A DNA stretch of 64,000 nucleotides, taken from positions 1,658,857-1,722,856 of the forward strand of contig BDSI01000005.1 in NCBI GenBank assembly GCA_003117195.1, read 5' to 3'. Shown piece after piece: positions 1 to 12,101 of this stretch (its first letter is position 1; each line of letters opens with the position of its first letter). Made by a program: the position numbers and the translations under genes. The notes beneath the pieces were generated by a model. The model saw only the letters and a program-made list of their open reading frames with translations. It was not told the origin of the DNA and searched no databases. The DNA comes from Eudorina sp. 2006-703-Eu-15 (Eukaryota > Chlorophyta > Chlorophyceae > Chlamydomonadales > Volvocaceae).

Positions 1-1364
1 GCCAAAGCTCTGGAGACTGCTTCATATACCTCCCCCTAGGTAGCCACCAAGGAACAATGGCGAGTTCTGTGTGCGTCGCCGACATGTCAGTACAGTGCCG
101 TACACCAAGCGAACCGAAATCCAGCATTGCATCTTCCCCCGAAAGTTGTTCCCCGGGGGAAAAAGGTCACCGGACACCAGCGACAATCATCGCCAACCAA
201 TGATCTAGGTATCCGCACCCCGGAATCAACATGGTTAACACCATCCACCGACGACCTACGCAACCTACTGTACGACACATCTAGTCCTAGCTTCTATCTG
301 CCTAGCCTCTACCTAGCCCTAGCCTCTACCCAAAGCATCTCCTCTGCTTGCAGCCATTAAGTTTCCCACCCGCAACTCTGCCGTAACAGGCGAAACCATT
401 CACGGGCTTCGGCGAGCACGCCACGACCACGTCCTGGATACCGCCTGGAAGTCTCAGTCGCCCGGATCGTCTTCTGTCGCCGCCTCCACTTGGTTGCCCA
501 ACACAGAATGCTGTAACTAATAGCTCCTACGCTACGCTAGACTTCTACTCTATCAACGTATCAACGTCGTCGCCTGTAGGCGTCTTGCCAAAACATCGAG
601 GTACGCGGTCACAGTACGGCACAGCGACCTGTGCATGATATGTATTCGGTCAATGTATATCGTGTAGTACAGGCCTGCTCTGCAGGAGCAACGCGTCACG
701 AGCGCCATGCCGCACAGAAGTAGCAGGCAGAGATCTCGCCCCAGCCGCATAAAATGTCCGACTCAAAAAGATATGCAAGTCAACTCACTTCTCAAAACCC
801 TCCGGCCTTCCCCCTCGCCTGCTTTGCCATTGCCGTTTCACTGCCACCCTCCGCCACGTCAAGTACTTGTGCACTGCTGCTTGCCTTGCAGCTCCCAACC
901 TCATCACCCCGATTCGCCCGTTCACGTCCCGGCGGGGGACGCACCGCTGCTGCGGGGTCGAGCTCCACCGACCCTCACGCCGCCCCAATGTCGCATGATG
1001 GGGCCATGCCCGCAACCCAACCCAAACCACTTTACAAACCACCACCTCCTCCAGTACTCGACTGTGTAAAAATCTTCAAGGTCAGGACCATGAGGAGACT
1101 GCCCCAGTCTCCCAAACGCTACACCCTGGCCATTGGCCACTGGCCTCGTGCGCTACCTCCCTCCCTCTCTCGTGCAACAACTCGCGGGGCCGCCGGGCGC
1201 GGGCCGCTCTCCGGACAACTGGCATAACACAGCACAGCACAGCGCAGCACAGCACACGGCATCTCACCACATCAAATGACAACGCGCCCCGAACATGCAC
1301 TACCCCGTCAGGGAGGTCGGGTTCAGGGCGGTCAAGCCAGCACAGGACAGGTCCACGGTTGCTC
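1..1364. other. Region downstream of the cyclin gene, no gene recognised
   Basis: I see no conserved protein, tRNA or repeat structure here. The only likely functional element is a TGTAA-type poly(A) signal for the minus-strand cyclin gene. Short open frames on both strands are GC-biased low-complexity readings without recognisable domains. The first 700 bases have a lower GC content and carry TGCCGTAC and GTACGGCA octamers at about 96 and 614. Confidence 0.5.
1032..1036 (-). terminator. TGTAA poly(A) signal, cyclin gene
   Basis: TTACA on the plus strand reads TGTAA on the minus strand, about 330 bases downstream of the cyclin stop. TGTAA is the canonical volvocine polyadenylation signal. 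The assignment rests on distance and orientation only. Confidence 0.4.
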
Positions 1365-3104
1365 TCACAAGTCGATCAGCAGGTGCGCGTCGTCCGGCAC
1401 GAAACCCGCGTACGGCGACCATTCGCACCACTGCAGGACCCGCAGCTCCGCGGCGATAAAGACCGACGGCGGCGTGCGCGCCACCGCCGCCAAGGTACAC
1501 ACCGCGGGGACCGTGCGCCGGCTCTCCTCCAGCTTTGAAGCCAGCCAGAGCGCCGCCACCGCGTACACCCGGTCCGCTGCGGCGGCGGCAGAAGCAGCGA
1601 CCGAGGGGGACCCGTGGCGCTGCACGTGCGCAGGGGTCCGTACGGACAGCACCAGTCGTACCATGCCCCGGATCCGGTTCCAGATGTGCAACGCCAGACG
1701 GGCGGTGGTGCACTCCGACATGCAGAGCGCCTTGCACAGCAGCAGGATGCACTCGCAAGGGGCATCGGCGTCCAAGGGCGGCGTCGCCGGCGTGAAGAAG
1801 GGAGTGCTGCTTTGCTGCTTGTAGGGCCGTCGCGGCTGCTGCAGCTCCTGCTGCTGTTGCTGCGACTGTAGCTGCTCATATGGCCGCTTGAGCTGCTGCT
1901 GCTGCAGGGGCTGTTGTAGTTGCCAGGACAGCCCTAGTTGCTGCTGTGGTACCGGCTGAGGCTGTAGCTGCCACTGCATTGGCTGCTGATGGTTATGAAT
2001 GCTGCAGTCGTACATGAGTACGGCTGCAGGGGCGGCCGTAGAGGCTGAGGGGCAGAGGTGGCAGGCGAGGGGTTCCACAACGGGCCGCGGAGCCAGCGGC
2101 ATCGACAGGTCCGGCCATGGCTGCTGCAGCTGCTGCTGCTGCGGCGGCTGCAGTTGCAACTGTGACTGGTGCTTAAGCTGCTGCATATTCTGATGGAGGT
2201 GGGCCTGGGCAACTGACCCCTGGGCAACGGAAGAGCAAGTCGCAGGTACGTGCAGGCACGGCGCCATGTGGTCACGACATGACGACATCCCACCGTCAGC
2301 CACCGCAGCGTTCGCAATCTGCAGCGGCGCGGCTAGCAACACCTGCTGCTGCTGCTGCTGCTGCTGGTGATGATAACCCGGAAGGAGCTGCGCCACGCCG
2401 GGTCGCCCGCACGGGAGTGATGCGGGCTCTGTGCGCTGTGCGGCTGCGCGGCCATGGGGCTGTGGGCCAGCGCGAAGTTGCACGAGGCAACCTCGGGAGA
2501 TGCGCCTGGTCGTGGTGAGATCCATGCCCGGCGCCACCGAACTGTTGTCCGAGGCTCCCAGTTGCGGCATTGCGTAGACTGCGCCGCATTGAGGGCCCCA
2601 CTTGGGAGCATCGAGGGCCCCCCGCGCAACTTCAGGCATATCGGAGCAACCCGCCGCGCGGCGTGGCCACTGAGCAGGCGCTAGCAGCTGCACCAGGTGT
2701 TTCCACTGCTGGCCGCCAGGAATAATAATTGAGTGTGTTTGCTCAAATGAAGGGTCACTGGAGAGGTTAATCGTCAGCAACGGGCGGCAGCTGGTGCGTT
2801 GGTGTGACCCGGCTTCGGTGTACGTCCGGTCGGGAAACGCACCACCGCGACCGGTCGTGGATGCAGCAGACATTTGAAGACCATAGTCGCAAATCCGCGG
2901 GCGTTTGTGAACAGGGCTGCCGATTTCGTCTGATGCTCGTGACCGGGCCCAGCTGCGGCATTCGTGAAGTCGCGTCTCGGCCCGATGACACCCATGCAAG
3001 GCTCCATCAATTTCAGCCAGGAGGACAGGCGTCGATGGAATGGATAGCTGGCACTGATGCGGTATGTCCGTTGCGTAACTTAAGGCCGACTGCGCAATAG
3101 CCAT
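1365..3104 (-). CDS. Cyclin-box protein with polyQ tracts
   Basis: The longest frame opens at a GTG (3158), but the first in-frame ATG is at 3104, giving 579 residues with no intron needed. The C-terminal ~105 residues read as an N-terminal cyclin box: the helix AALWLASKLEE matches the cyclin LWLASKFEE signature and is followed by VFIAAELRVLQWCEWSPY, the place of the family's E-x-x-VL-x-x-L-x-W helix. The N-terminal ~460 residues are low complexity, rich in Gln (runs of 8 Q around 2340-2370 and QQQ clusters near 1840-1960 and 2130-2200) with a possible nuclear signal, KRPR. No LxCxE retinoblastoma motif is visible. The box ends almost at the TGA stop. That TGA overlaps a GTGAGA, so the stop may really be a splice donor and a second cyclin fold may have been missed. 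A cyclin-like CDK partner is likely; the subclass is undetermined. Confidence 0.65.
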   Translation of the reverse strand: MAIAQSALSYATDIPHQCQLSIPSTPVLLAEIDGALHGCHRAETRLHECRSWARSRASDEIGSPVHKRPRICDYGLQMSAASTTGRGGAFPDRTYTEAGSHQRTSCRPLLTINLSSDPSFEQTHSIIIPGGQQWKHLVQLLAPAQWPRRAAGCSDMPEVARGALDAPKWGPQCGAVYAMPQLGASDNSSVAPGMDLTTTRRISRGCLVQLRAGPQPHGRAAAQRTEPASLPCGRPGVAQLLPGYHHQQQQQQQQVLLAAPLQIANAAVADGGMSSCRDHMAPCLHVPATCSSVAQGSVAQAHLHQNMQQLKHQSQLQLQPPQQQQLQQPWPDLSMPLAPRPVVEPLACHLCPSASTAAPAAVLMYDCSIHNHQQPMQWQLQPQPVPQQQLGLSWQLQQPLQQQQLKRPYEQLQSQQQQQELQQPRRPYKQQSSTPFFTPATPPLDADAPCECILLLCKALCMSECTTARLALHIWNRIRGMVRLVLSVRTPAHVQRHGSPSVAASAAAAADRVYAVAALWLASKLEESRRTVPAVCTLAAVARTPPSVFIAAELRVLQWCEWSPYAGFVPDDAHLLIDL

Positions 3105-5843
3105 TACTGATGTAGCACGAGCGTCGCTGACAAAGCAGGCACACAGTAACTTCACCACAGCAGCAGCGCTGTGGTAACGGATTTGTATCCTGCAAGAAGG
3201 TGGCCAAGGTTGAGCTCATTACGAAAAGAAACTGGAACGCTGAAAGTACGAGCGGTTGGACTCGCAACAATATTCGAACCCTCCTGAATGCCCCCCCAGG
3301 GAAATATACAAGCCATTACATAATATGCGGCTGTCATATCGTCTTCTTTGCGACGGCAGAGAGTTATCAACGGGGCGGACAGGCAAGTCCTATCCAGACA
3401 GCATCGACGCGCCTAAGGACATGCAAAGCATATCCCAATAATACGTGAGGTTATTACCTTGGCACGTTACCAGACGATGTGCAAGACGGTTGGTCTGACT
3501 TGCTAGAGGCACAAAGTGCAAAAGAAGGTAATAAAGGCCTGCTAAGCGCTCCAAATGGCAGTCCACGAGGCTCACTCCAACTGGAACAAGAGTAGACGCT
3601 TAGCTAAACAACTGTTGGTTACTACACTTCTAGAGCCGCGTGGTTTCGGTGTTGAGCCCGGCATAGTTTATGGATGCGTAAGCCCAACATTAGGTCCTTA
3701 TTCTGTGTAGGTCGAACTTGTGATTTCTGACTGGGAAAGCATGGAGCCTCGTCATGGATTCCGCGCTCCGGTACTGCATACGGCTCAAGTGTACGCAGTA
3801 CTCGTCCTCGTCAGTCCAGTTGTAATGCCTACGAACGCTGGATACCAACGATTATGTTTACATGAATGTATTATTGAAGATAATATTGACTTGTGTCGTA
3901 TCATGTGTGCTTAACGGCGAAGGTGCGATATTTGTCATTGATATACTGTATGTGTGCCATTGTAGAAGTCGCAGTGAATGCAAACTGTAAAACCTGCCAA
4001 TGATGTGACTTTTCAATTTTCAATATTATTCAAGAACTCGGTGTCGTTTTATGCGAATAAGTGCTCTGAAACAGGCAAAATGTGCAAAATCACGCTCCAC
4101 TTTGACGGCCGGTAGACAATTTCCAACATACTTGATATCTGCCAATTTTCAACATACTTGATATCTGCACTCCACGTCATTGGGTCGGAAATCCGGTTTT
4201 ATGCACCTCCAGTGCAGGACAGCAGTGGCAGGACACACCCTCACATCTTTGCAGTTGCGAACACGAGGGCTACACGTCGCGATGCATTGTGCGCTTATGC
4301 CATGAAGTAAGAAGTGCGGTTGGACGTAGCAGTTCCAGCTAGACGCAGGAGTTATGTACCAGTCATTTCGTGACAAGATGTAAGGAGAGGGCGCACTTGA
4401 TAATCAATCAATGCGGATCAATGCCTGCAGCTGACAAAGCGCTTATGCGTTCGACTCTAAATTCTAGATAAGTAAAAAGTGACCGGTCACTGCCAAAGCC
4501 ATAGCCCATCCAGCCGTTACGGAGGTCATGCGTAGTCAGTAATTGCAGCAAAGAAACGAATTGCTAAATTTGTGTGCCTAAGGAACGTTTGCGACGGAGT
4601 TCTGCGGCACCGTTCGATCGATGCGCATCACGGCTGAACCGCTGCTCTGGCGCGAATATCAAGGACGAGGATTTTTTTCTTGCAGTTGCCCCCATTTCAC
4701 CCGTTTCACCATTTCACCCGTTGGAATTTCTGCAACCATTACAACCTTTGGTGGACCCTTGGGCGATCCAACGGGCCCAGACAGCTTCGTGGGCGCCTCC
4801 AGGCGCCTCCTACCCTGCTGTTGCTGCGAGACAGATATATCGCTGGGGCACATAGCGGCAGATCTGGGCATATGTTCTTACCCCCCTTCGTTCAGCAACG
4901 CTGAGCAGCGCTGAGCAACCCTCAGCACCGACCCTGCAACCAAGTTACCATCGGGCTCGTCGGCAATCAGGCAGTAAAGCTCCTCGCATTTTTGCATTCC
5001 CCATTACGCCGATGCGTACGGCGACGTCAAGCTGCGCACATCCCCCGATCCGATGTTGGGTGTTAACGCGCTGCCTTAAGATGGGACCTGAAGGCTGCCA
5101 TCAAGCCCGACATTCGCAATTTCAAAACCACAACCACTGCGCCCAACAGCGCGCGTAGCTTCGAATAATTTTGTCAGGCCGAATGACAGCTCCGCTGACA
5201 TAATAATGCTTAGGGAAGACAGGGGAAGACGTGGAGCATCACGTACGGTTGATACTAACTCGGGAAATCAGGCAAATGCTAGCAAGGGCAGCATTAATGA
5301 TAGAGATTGAGGGAGCCCGTTTCAAGGCGGAAGTATGAGCAGCTGCAGCACATTGTGGACGCACAACCCTGCACAATCGAGGCTGGTCGAGGGGACGAGG
5401 GCGCGGAACACTGTACGACGTGAGGGAAACACCGCTTGAGCAAGACAGAGAGACTTGATACCGTAACAGAACATAGGGGGAGTGTGCGGCTAACACTACT
5501 GTCAATTCCAACCCCACATTTGATATCGGATAGGCCCGGAAGGCCAGGCAGGCCGATGTTGAGCAGCCCTGCAGTGAGCCTCCATATCTGTTCACCATAG
5601 GGTGAAGTTTCCAATTATCAAGGTATTTTCGTATTCTGCGTTCTGTATTGTCCGAGTTTCGCCGCAGTGTAGTTCCACCTCCGCTCTGCTCTGAGTTTCG
5701 CCGGAGTGGAGTTTCACAAAGAGCAGGTTTCACCTTTCGTTCGTACTCTCCGAGATTTAAAAACGTTTATTCATGTCATATCCGGAGGGTTTTCATACCA
5801 CATTACTACTTTACCATGTGAAGTTGAACATGGACGCAAGTAA
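3105..5843. other. Gene-poor AT-richer intergenic stretch
   Basis: No convincing coding exon on either strand. Base composition is clearly lower in GC than in the gene regions. It contains a 26-bp tandem duplication at 4117-4167 and short iterated TTTCACC motifs near 4690-4730. It may hold decayed upstream parts of the LINE copy that ends at 6193, but I could not read any reverse-transcriptase motif. Confidence 0.5.
4117..4167. repeat. 26-bp tandem duplication
   Basis: Two adjacent copies of a 26-bp unit ending in CATACTTGATATCTG, differing at one base. A simple local duplication. Confidence 0.8.
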
Positions 5844-6193
5844 TGGGTATACGGTACTTCAGTCCGTATACCACGTCAACGTGGAGCGGTAGAGGACGAG
5901 CTACACGTGCTAATTGAATGTCCGGTCTACGAACCGCTACGCCGAGCGGTGGATCTCCCTGATGACTCGGATATGTTCGGAATCATGTTTTTGTTTGACC
6001 AGTGCAAGCTTGGTCATTTCTTATATCAGGTGCAGAAGTTGCGGAAGGAAAAGCTGCAGAGATGAGAGACTCAGCTACCTTTTGTTCTTTTGATCTTTTG
6101 TGCGCCCTTTGACGGATGACCGTTGTGGGGGAACACATGTTTATAGCCGTAAGGCCTGTACAACATGTAACAACCAACCAACCAACCAACCAC
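5844..6193 (+). mobile_element. LINE retrotransposon, 5'-truncated 3' end
   Basis: In the frame from 5844 to the TGA at 6063-6065 the sequence translates to GAVEDELHVLIECPVYEPLR, then a stretch with DQCKLGHFLYQVQKLRKEKL. This is the C-terminal 'E-D/E-x-H-hh-x-EC-x-x-Y' zinc-knuckle region and tail typical of the end of LINE reverse-transcriptase ORF2 (zf-RVT). An upstream TAA at 5841 and the absence of RT motifs show 5' truncation or decay. A ~115-bp 3' UTR follows, with TGTAA at 6166-6170, ending in a (CAAC)n tandem tail at about 6170-6192. Short tandem 3' tails are characteristic of algal L1-type elements. Plus strand, no intact gene. Confidence 0.8.
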
Positions 6194-7766
6194 GTCAACT
6201 GAAATCTGATGTCCACTACCGTCGGTGTTTACGGTCGCAGAGCATGGTTTTCAGCTTTTGTCAGCTTCAGCGCCTTCCCTTTTTGGAAGCTTTTGAGCTC
6301 TTGCTTTGCCATCACCAGCAAACGAAGACCCAGCACGCGCGCTTGAAATCCGTGTGCTGAAACACACCCTGCTTTGCTGGGCCCGGGTCCTGTTGCTGGA
6401 AATCTTCAATATCGCGTCATTAGCGGTACCTTTGGAGTTTTGCAAGCCTGGAAACGGCTGCAAAGTAAGGCCCTCTCATGCCCTTAGGTCGTGAAAGCCC
6501 GAGCGCATGCGTTCGGCGCTTTTGGGCGCTTTAGTGGGGATAACATTACATGGTACACACTAGAACCGTCCGCCCTACGAGGCTGGCCCTACTTGCGGCC
6601 GTCACGCGATAGGGCGTCGCATCAGTGACCTGCCGTCACGATTACGCGACGGAAGCATGAGCCTCACCCACCCCCTAGTGAGCCTTCCCGAAGTTCGCCC
6701 ACATCCTCAGTCCACAGTACGTGCAGCCCCAGCCGCAGCCACCACTACGGCAAATCGGCATCTCTCTCTCCGCTCGACACGAACATCGTTTACGATATAG
6801 GCACAGCCACACCTGGGGCGACAAATGTGGGACACAGTTCAGGGCCTGCCCGTGCAGCTCCGTAGCGAGACATCGGCCCCTAGAGTTTCCTCCCAGCACT
6901 GTGCCTCACGGCTCACGGCACGGCACGATACGGCACATTGCCAACGCACCGTCCTACATTGCGACAAGTACGAAGCGCGCGCATCAAACCCACATCAAGG
7001 GGTGGTTTCTACGTCCACTCAAACATGCCAAGGCCGGCCCTAACTAATCGTTCCATCCGGAATAATCAGCACTGCGACGTCCGACGTGGCAGCTGGCACT
7101 TTGCTTTACATGATGACCATGGCCGTACGCTCAAAATTTCATGTATCGTACGCGCTCTTGGCAGCCATGTGATCGCGCACCGTACACACGTCCAACGAAC
7201 CCTGACTGAGCGCCTCCATAACAGCCCGGGAGACATGCGCCAATCGGTCACCGAAGACGAAACCCGCTGAGCTCACTGCACCAAGGGCGGCCGTGCTGGC
7301 GTATGTCCGTCCACCAACCCGCAGCCCTCCCCCTCCATGCCGTGCTTTCCACTGTGCCCCATGCCGTACTTTCCACTGTGCCCGGAAGCCACTGGCCACG
7401 TGCAGAGAACAGGGCACGCATCGTGCAGATGACACAGAGTTTCTGGTTTGCGCGTGACGGGCCCCGGCGCCCCGCCGGCCCGTCGTGTTCCACACGCGCT
7501 CGAAAGTCAAAACCCACTTCCGGGATACGGTATGCCGCACCAGCCGCCCTCCTACGTTGCGTGCCGGCCCGGATCTCCTTCCCGGACTTTCAAGGCCCTT
7601 GCCGCCGCCCCACCGGCCACACGTCGTCCGCAACGCATCCACACCACGTCCAGGGCAGCTACATGCTTGCGGGCGACAGGCTTGTACAAATCAAGGATGC
7701 TGATCCGACGGACCCCAGCCCCACTGTGAGGGAAGGCGGGAAGGCGGCACCCACCTTCAATCCGCA
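6194..7766. other. Intergenic region downstream of the transporter gene
   Basis: No protein domain recognised. Contains the probable poly(A) signal of the MgtE gene near 7106 and an imperfect GTGCC-rich direct duplication at 7335-7385. The open frames on the minus strand between 7139 and 7640 look like 3'-UTR noise. Confidence 0.45.
7106..7110 (-). terminator. TGTAA poly(A) signal, MgtE gene
   Basis: TGTAA on the minus strand, about 660 bases after the transporter stop codon. It is a plausible volvocine poly(A) signal; only position and motif support it. Confidence 0.3.
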
Positions 7767-10700
7767 TCAGGGCCGGCCAGGGCCCCCTGCAGGCGGCCAG
7801 CCCAACCACCCCCACGCCAATGTTCGCCGGGTGCTGCCCTTGCCGCGCCCCGCCGCCGCCTTGGGTGGCGGCGGCGACAGGAGCTTCTTCACGACGTCCG
7901 TGACGACCTTGCCCGCGTCTCCCGCGTTCGCCGCCGCCGCCGCCGCCGTGATGACCGTCGCTGTGACCTTGGCAGGCGACGGCGTCGACTGGGCGGCAGC
8001 AGCGCCGGTATGTGCTATTTGGGCCACAGAGCTGAGGACCAAAGACAGGGCGGGGCAGGGCAGGGCGCGGCAGGACACTTCAAGGACGGATACACAGACA
8101 TACCAATGTCCGTTCCAGCGAGCGCCAGACTCCCGCCAAAACATCGTCCGGCGCACTCGGGCTACACAAGACCAGCACTGGATCTACGGTACTCAGCTTC
8201 ACGGAGTATCTGGATGAGCGACAAGAGAAGAACCGAACCCAGGGACGATCCCGGTCCATCCGGAATCACGCACGGGGGCGCACCTGACGTCCAGGAACAG
8301 CTCCGCGATGTAAAAGTAGATGACGAGGCCGGTGGCATCCACGATGGTGGTCATCAATGGGACGCTGGTCACGGCCGGGTCGAGCCTGTGTAACATGGTC
8401 AGAGGGGCAGGGGCAGGGGCAGGGGCAGGGTCAAGAGGCGCGGGACAGACTTCATACTTATGGCGCTTCTGCGGTACGTCTCAACATCATGGCATAACAA
8501 CCCACCCGCATGTGGCAGGGTAGACCCGTTCCAGGCGAACAGGCCGGCGCCGCTTGCCACCGACTTCGACGAGATAACGCCTTTGATCTTAGGTTGGGTT
8601 GCTGCACGGCAGCCCTCCTCCCGACCCTCCTCCCAGCCCTCCTCCCAGCCCTCATCTCCTGATCCCGATCAGAGGAGGACCGTGCCTTCGAGGGCCGTAC
8701 CACTCACTTGAACCGGTCGGCTAGCAGGGTCAAGAGCGCGCCCACCGCATTCGCCCACATCGAGATGATCTGAGGTCCATGACACGGAGTTCCATAAGGG
8801 AGTCGGAACAGTCAGGAACGGGCGGTGAGGACGTGGAAAGTGAGGCACGCGTTTACCGGGAGTACCGCGTCGCCACGAGCTGACCTCCACACCAACCACC
8901 GCACCCCCAGATCGCGGCCACCGCCCGTTCAGGCGACCCCCAGCATGCGCGATGGCCACCGATCTCGGACCCCGTGCGGAGACCGGCTCCATTGTCCCTC
9001 CTGCCGTTGTCTTCCCTTGTCCCTTTCTGGCCCGTGCTGTGGTCTGCGGAAGGCAGGCCCCTCCAATGCCCTGTCCCCTTCGGTTCCTGCCGCCGTCCTG
9101 TTCGGGGCTGTCCTCGACCCAGGTCAGCCCGACTGTGGGTGTGTCTAGGCCGTTTTCTTTTGACCCGAACCGCCCCTTAGAACCAACCCACCGGAAGCGC
9201 CACGCCGACCGTGACACCCACTCCGACTCCGATGTGCGGCCACATGAGGGACAGCAACATGATCAAGGCGCCCAAGAGCCCGCCTACGAGGCATCAGGCG
9301 CCGCCGGAAGAAAAGGGAGGAGAAGCTTCGAACCGCACTTGTGGCATGAGCAACGGCGCCAGAACTGATGCGACAACAGCACAACAACATCAGCGAGGCT
9401 CTCGTGCATGCGTGCAGCAGCAGGTGTATTGGGCAGGTGGCCAAGCAGATGCCTGCGACGCTGCAGGATCCGAGCCCCGAACCCACCCACCCACCCACCC
9501 ACCCACACGCTGCGAGCTGGGGAAGGAACATTCACAGCACGTACGGCCCAGGCCATCAGCAGCTCAACCACCACCTGCCGCCGTACTGCAGCCCTACCCG
9601 CGCCGCCTGTGCCCACCCACCCATGAGACCGCCTGCCAGCGCCTCCTTGCAGATGGTCCGCAACAGATCCCGTTGACCGATCTGCCGCAGCGCCAGTGCC
9701 CTACGTGAAGAGTGGAGACAGAGGGGGGGCTGTGCCACGTTGAGGATGGAGGCAGGCGGTGTAATACTCTCGATCCCGCGGCGCCACTCGCACTCGCATC
9801 GCTGACCAGCGTCCGAGTTTCCCAGACCCGCGCGACACCCTCCACCTCCGCGGGACACCATCTTGACGCAGATCGCACAATCAAACGGACGAAGCCCCCG
9901 AGACACAGCGAAGCGGCCCCAGTAGCGGGCCCGCGACATGGACTTGTTCGCTGACAACGATCCCCAATCCAGCCATCCAGCCAGCCAGTTCGGCATGCAT
10001 TTACCAAACGACACAGCATTCCAGGGTAGTATGAGCAGAACGCGGACGCGAACTGGAGCTATGTGCCCTGACCCAGGTCGCCCTAACCTAGATCCCGTCG
10101 ACCCAGATCAAGTGGACACGGCGCGCACACATGGATTAATAAGTAGATACATACATACAGACAGGCTGGGGGCCACAGTGAATGCCAAGTCGCACCTGAT
10201 GATCGTTGAGACCGTCTGGCTGCCCGTGTTACCGCCGTGTCCCATGATGAGAGGTACAAAGAAACTGTCACGGGATTCGGAGCGGCGCACCAGGGGCACA
10301 GCGGAATGAAGCTGAGAGAAAGTCTAGGGCGCATGTCGGTTCGCCGGTCAACACATACATATGCCCGTGCCAACACAAGTACGACGCACTGGCATCGTCG
10401 ACTGCTGTGCTCAGCTCTGCGCCGGTTGCGCTTACGGCGGCGGCGGTTGCAGCCGCAACCATCTGGGTCGCCCAACCATGGCCAGGCCGTCTGCGCCAGG
10501 CCTTCCTAGTTCGTGCCTCCGACACCACAGACCACACCCATCGACACAAAATCCGCGGCCAGAGGTTCGACACCGGTTGACAGAGACAGGTTGATGGGGG
10601 ACAAAGGGAGACGCGACAGCATCCCAACGGAGCTGTGGCACCACGCCCGGGATCATTCCGAGGCACTGCCGCCCGGTGACGCATTGCGTTGCCAGCGGCC

Positions 10701-11522
10701 CATGAACTGCGCTACTGACGGCAGTGATAGCTGTGGCAGGGCAGCGATCATGCGGTGTCCATGCATGCCGTTCCTAAAACGGAGAGGAAAGGGTTGGTTG
10801 GAGGTCTGGATCTCGCCACATTTGCAGGAGGAAGTGGGTTGTCCACGTCACAGCAGGATGTTGCGGCCGACATAAGGCACTGAGCCGCATCGCGAGCGCC
10901 CGCTTCGGTACCCGGTGCGTCCAGCCCAACCGCCGATGGGAGTCAGAGCAGACTGCGAGCCCTTACCTCAACTGCACGTGGTGTTCAAGCAAATCCTCGA
11001 AGCGCTGCACTATCAGCGCCGAAAGAAGCAAGCCCAAGCAAAACGTGATCAGCCATCCACATCGCGCGCGAGTGATTTCGAGCACGTTCTGGCGGCTGGG
11101 TTAACCGGGGAGGAGGGGAGGGCGCCGGGTCAATGGAACAGCTCGAGGGGCCGCGTGTGCTCAACCCCAGTCCCGGAGCTCTTAGGTTTGTATGCTCGCT
11201 CGTCAGCAATCACAACCCACGGAATGGGTTTCGTCCTACGGAAGGAAACGCGCTACCATGGCCCGACCTGACACAAAACCCGTGAACAACCATTCCACGG
11301 AGCACCCTCACTACACCCACTGCGAAAAAAGCTCTAGTACTTGTCAATAATTATGCTGGCAACAGTATAAACAGCCGTTGCATAGATGCGCACCGATCAT
11401 CGACCGAGGCAGCTTACCAATAGTCATCGGCATGGTCAATCTTTGAGTCCACACGTGCTCCCTCCATCAGATGATCACGTTCATCTTCCCGGTGCACTGC
11501 TCCAGTTCGGTCCTTTTCGATT
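7767..11522 (-). CDS. MgtE-type Mg2+ transporter (SLC41/MgtE family), N-terminus missing
   Basis: Exons 11522-11418, 11095-10967, 10264-10196, 9700-9621, 9283-9192, 8769-8708, 8385-8284 and 8031-7767 join with consistent phases and GT/AG ends. The product contains the MgtE membrane domain. It opens with [17 protein letters not shown] and [12 protein letters not shown] (TM1 and periplasmic-loop start), then [16 protein letters not shown], the family's P-h-h-x-G-x-GGN-x-G-x-Q signature, then [15 protein letters not shown], then [13 protein letters not shown]. It finishes with [19 protein letters not shown], the conserved 'DPA-x-x-S-x-P-hhTT-x-x-D' helix that lines the Mg2+ pore. A low-complexity Ala/Pro tail closes at a TGA at 7767. 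The upstream exon (11522-11418) is hydrophilic and acidic and could be the linker after the regulatory N/CBS domains. I could not find those domains, so the start is unresolved; an ATG near 11918 followed by a donor is possible but its phase does not fit. Divergent from the methyltransferase gene, sharing the upstream region. Confidence 0.85.
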
Positions 11523-12101
11523 CTGAAAGTCCCAGCAACCATCTTACAATAACGATAATGCTTTGAAATACAATATGAAGCGGCTTGGCAATGTTGTGTG
11601 CTGGAAGAACCCTTATTTACCCCGACGGGTTGTGTTCCACCTGTGGGTCAGGCTTTGTCTCTGACGTAATTATTTTGTTAGAGATATTTCGATCATATCA
11701 TTAGTATTATTATATCGAAAGGATGCTGCAATGAGTGCGTAATACTCTATGTATAGGGACGCTTGTGTATCAGTACTTAGCACAATATACGTTAGAGAAA
11801 GTCACGAGTATGAGCTGAAATGGCCCAATGCCTCTCGGCTGCTGAAGCCTTGCAACAGTAGTACCGGGGATGCCGGACAACTTACGGTTTTTGGCGCGCA
11901 CGGTTGCATCAAGCCGTCGTCTGCTCCTCATGGGCAATTACCCCTTCACATGTGACATAATAATTTCGTGGTTATAAACTCGAGATTTCCCTTTGTAGTT
12001 AACCGTTGCAGCGGTTCTCTCACAGCAGCAATGCACGACGCGCACCACAGATAGGCGCGGTCAGCCCGGCAAAAGCGTCAGACGAACCTGTAACTCACAG
12101 T
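11523..12101. other. Intergenic/divergent promoter region between MgtE and the methyltransferase
   Basis: AT-richer than its surroundings, without recognisable coding sequence. It must hold the promoter of the plus-strand methyltransferase and either the promoter or a first exon/intron of the minus-strand transporter. Confidence 0.5.
11973..11978 (+). promoter_or_regulatory. Possible TATA box of the methyltransferase gene
   Basis: TATAAA, 124 bases upstream of the chosen ATG at 12102. The transcription start is unknown, so this is a motif match only. Confidence 0.25.

Noticed and set aside
12006..12101. N-terminal extension of the methyltransferase
   Set aside because: Starts at TTG; the first ATG in frame is 12102.
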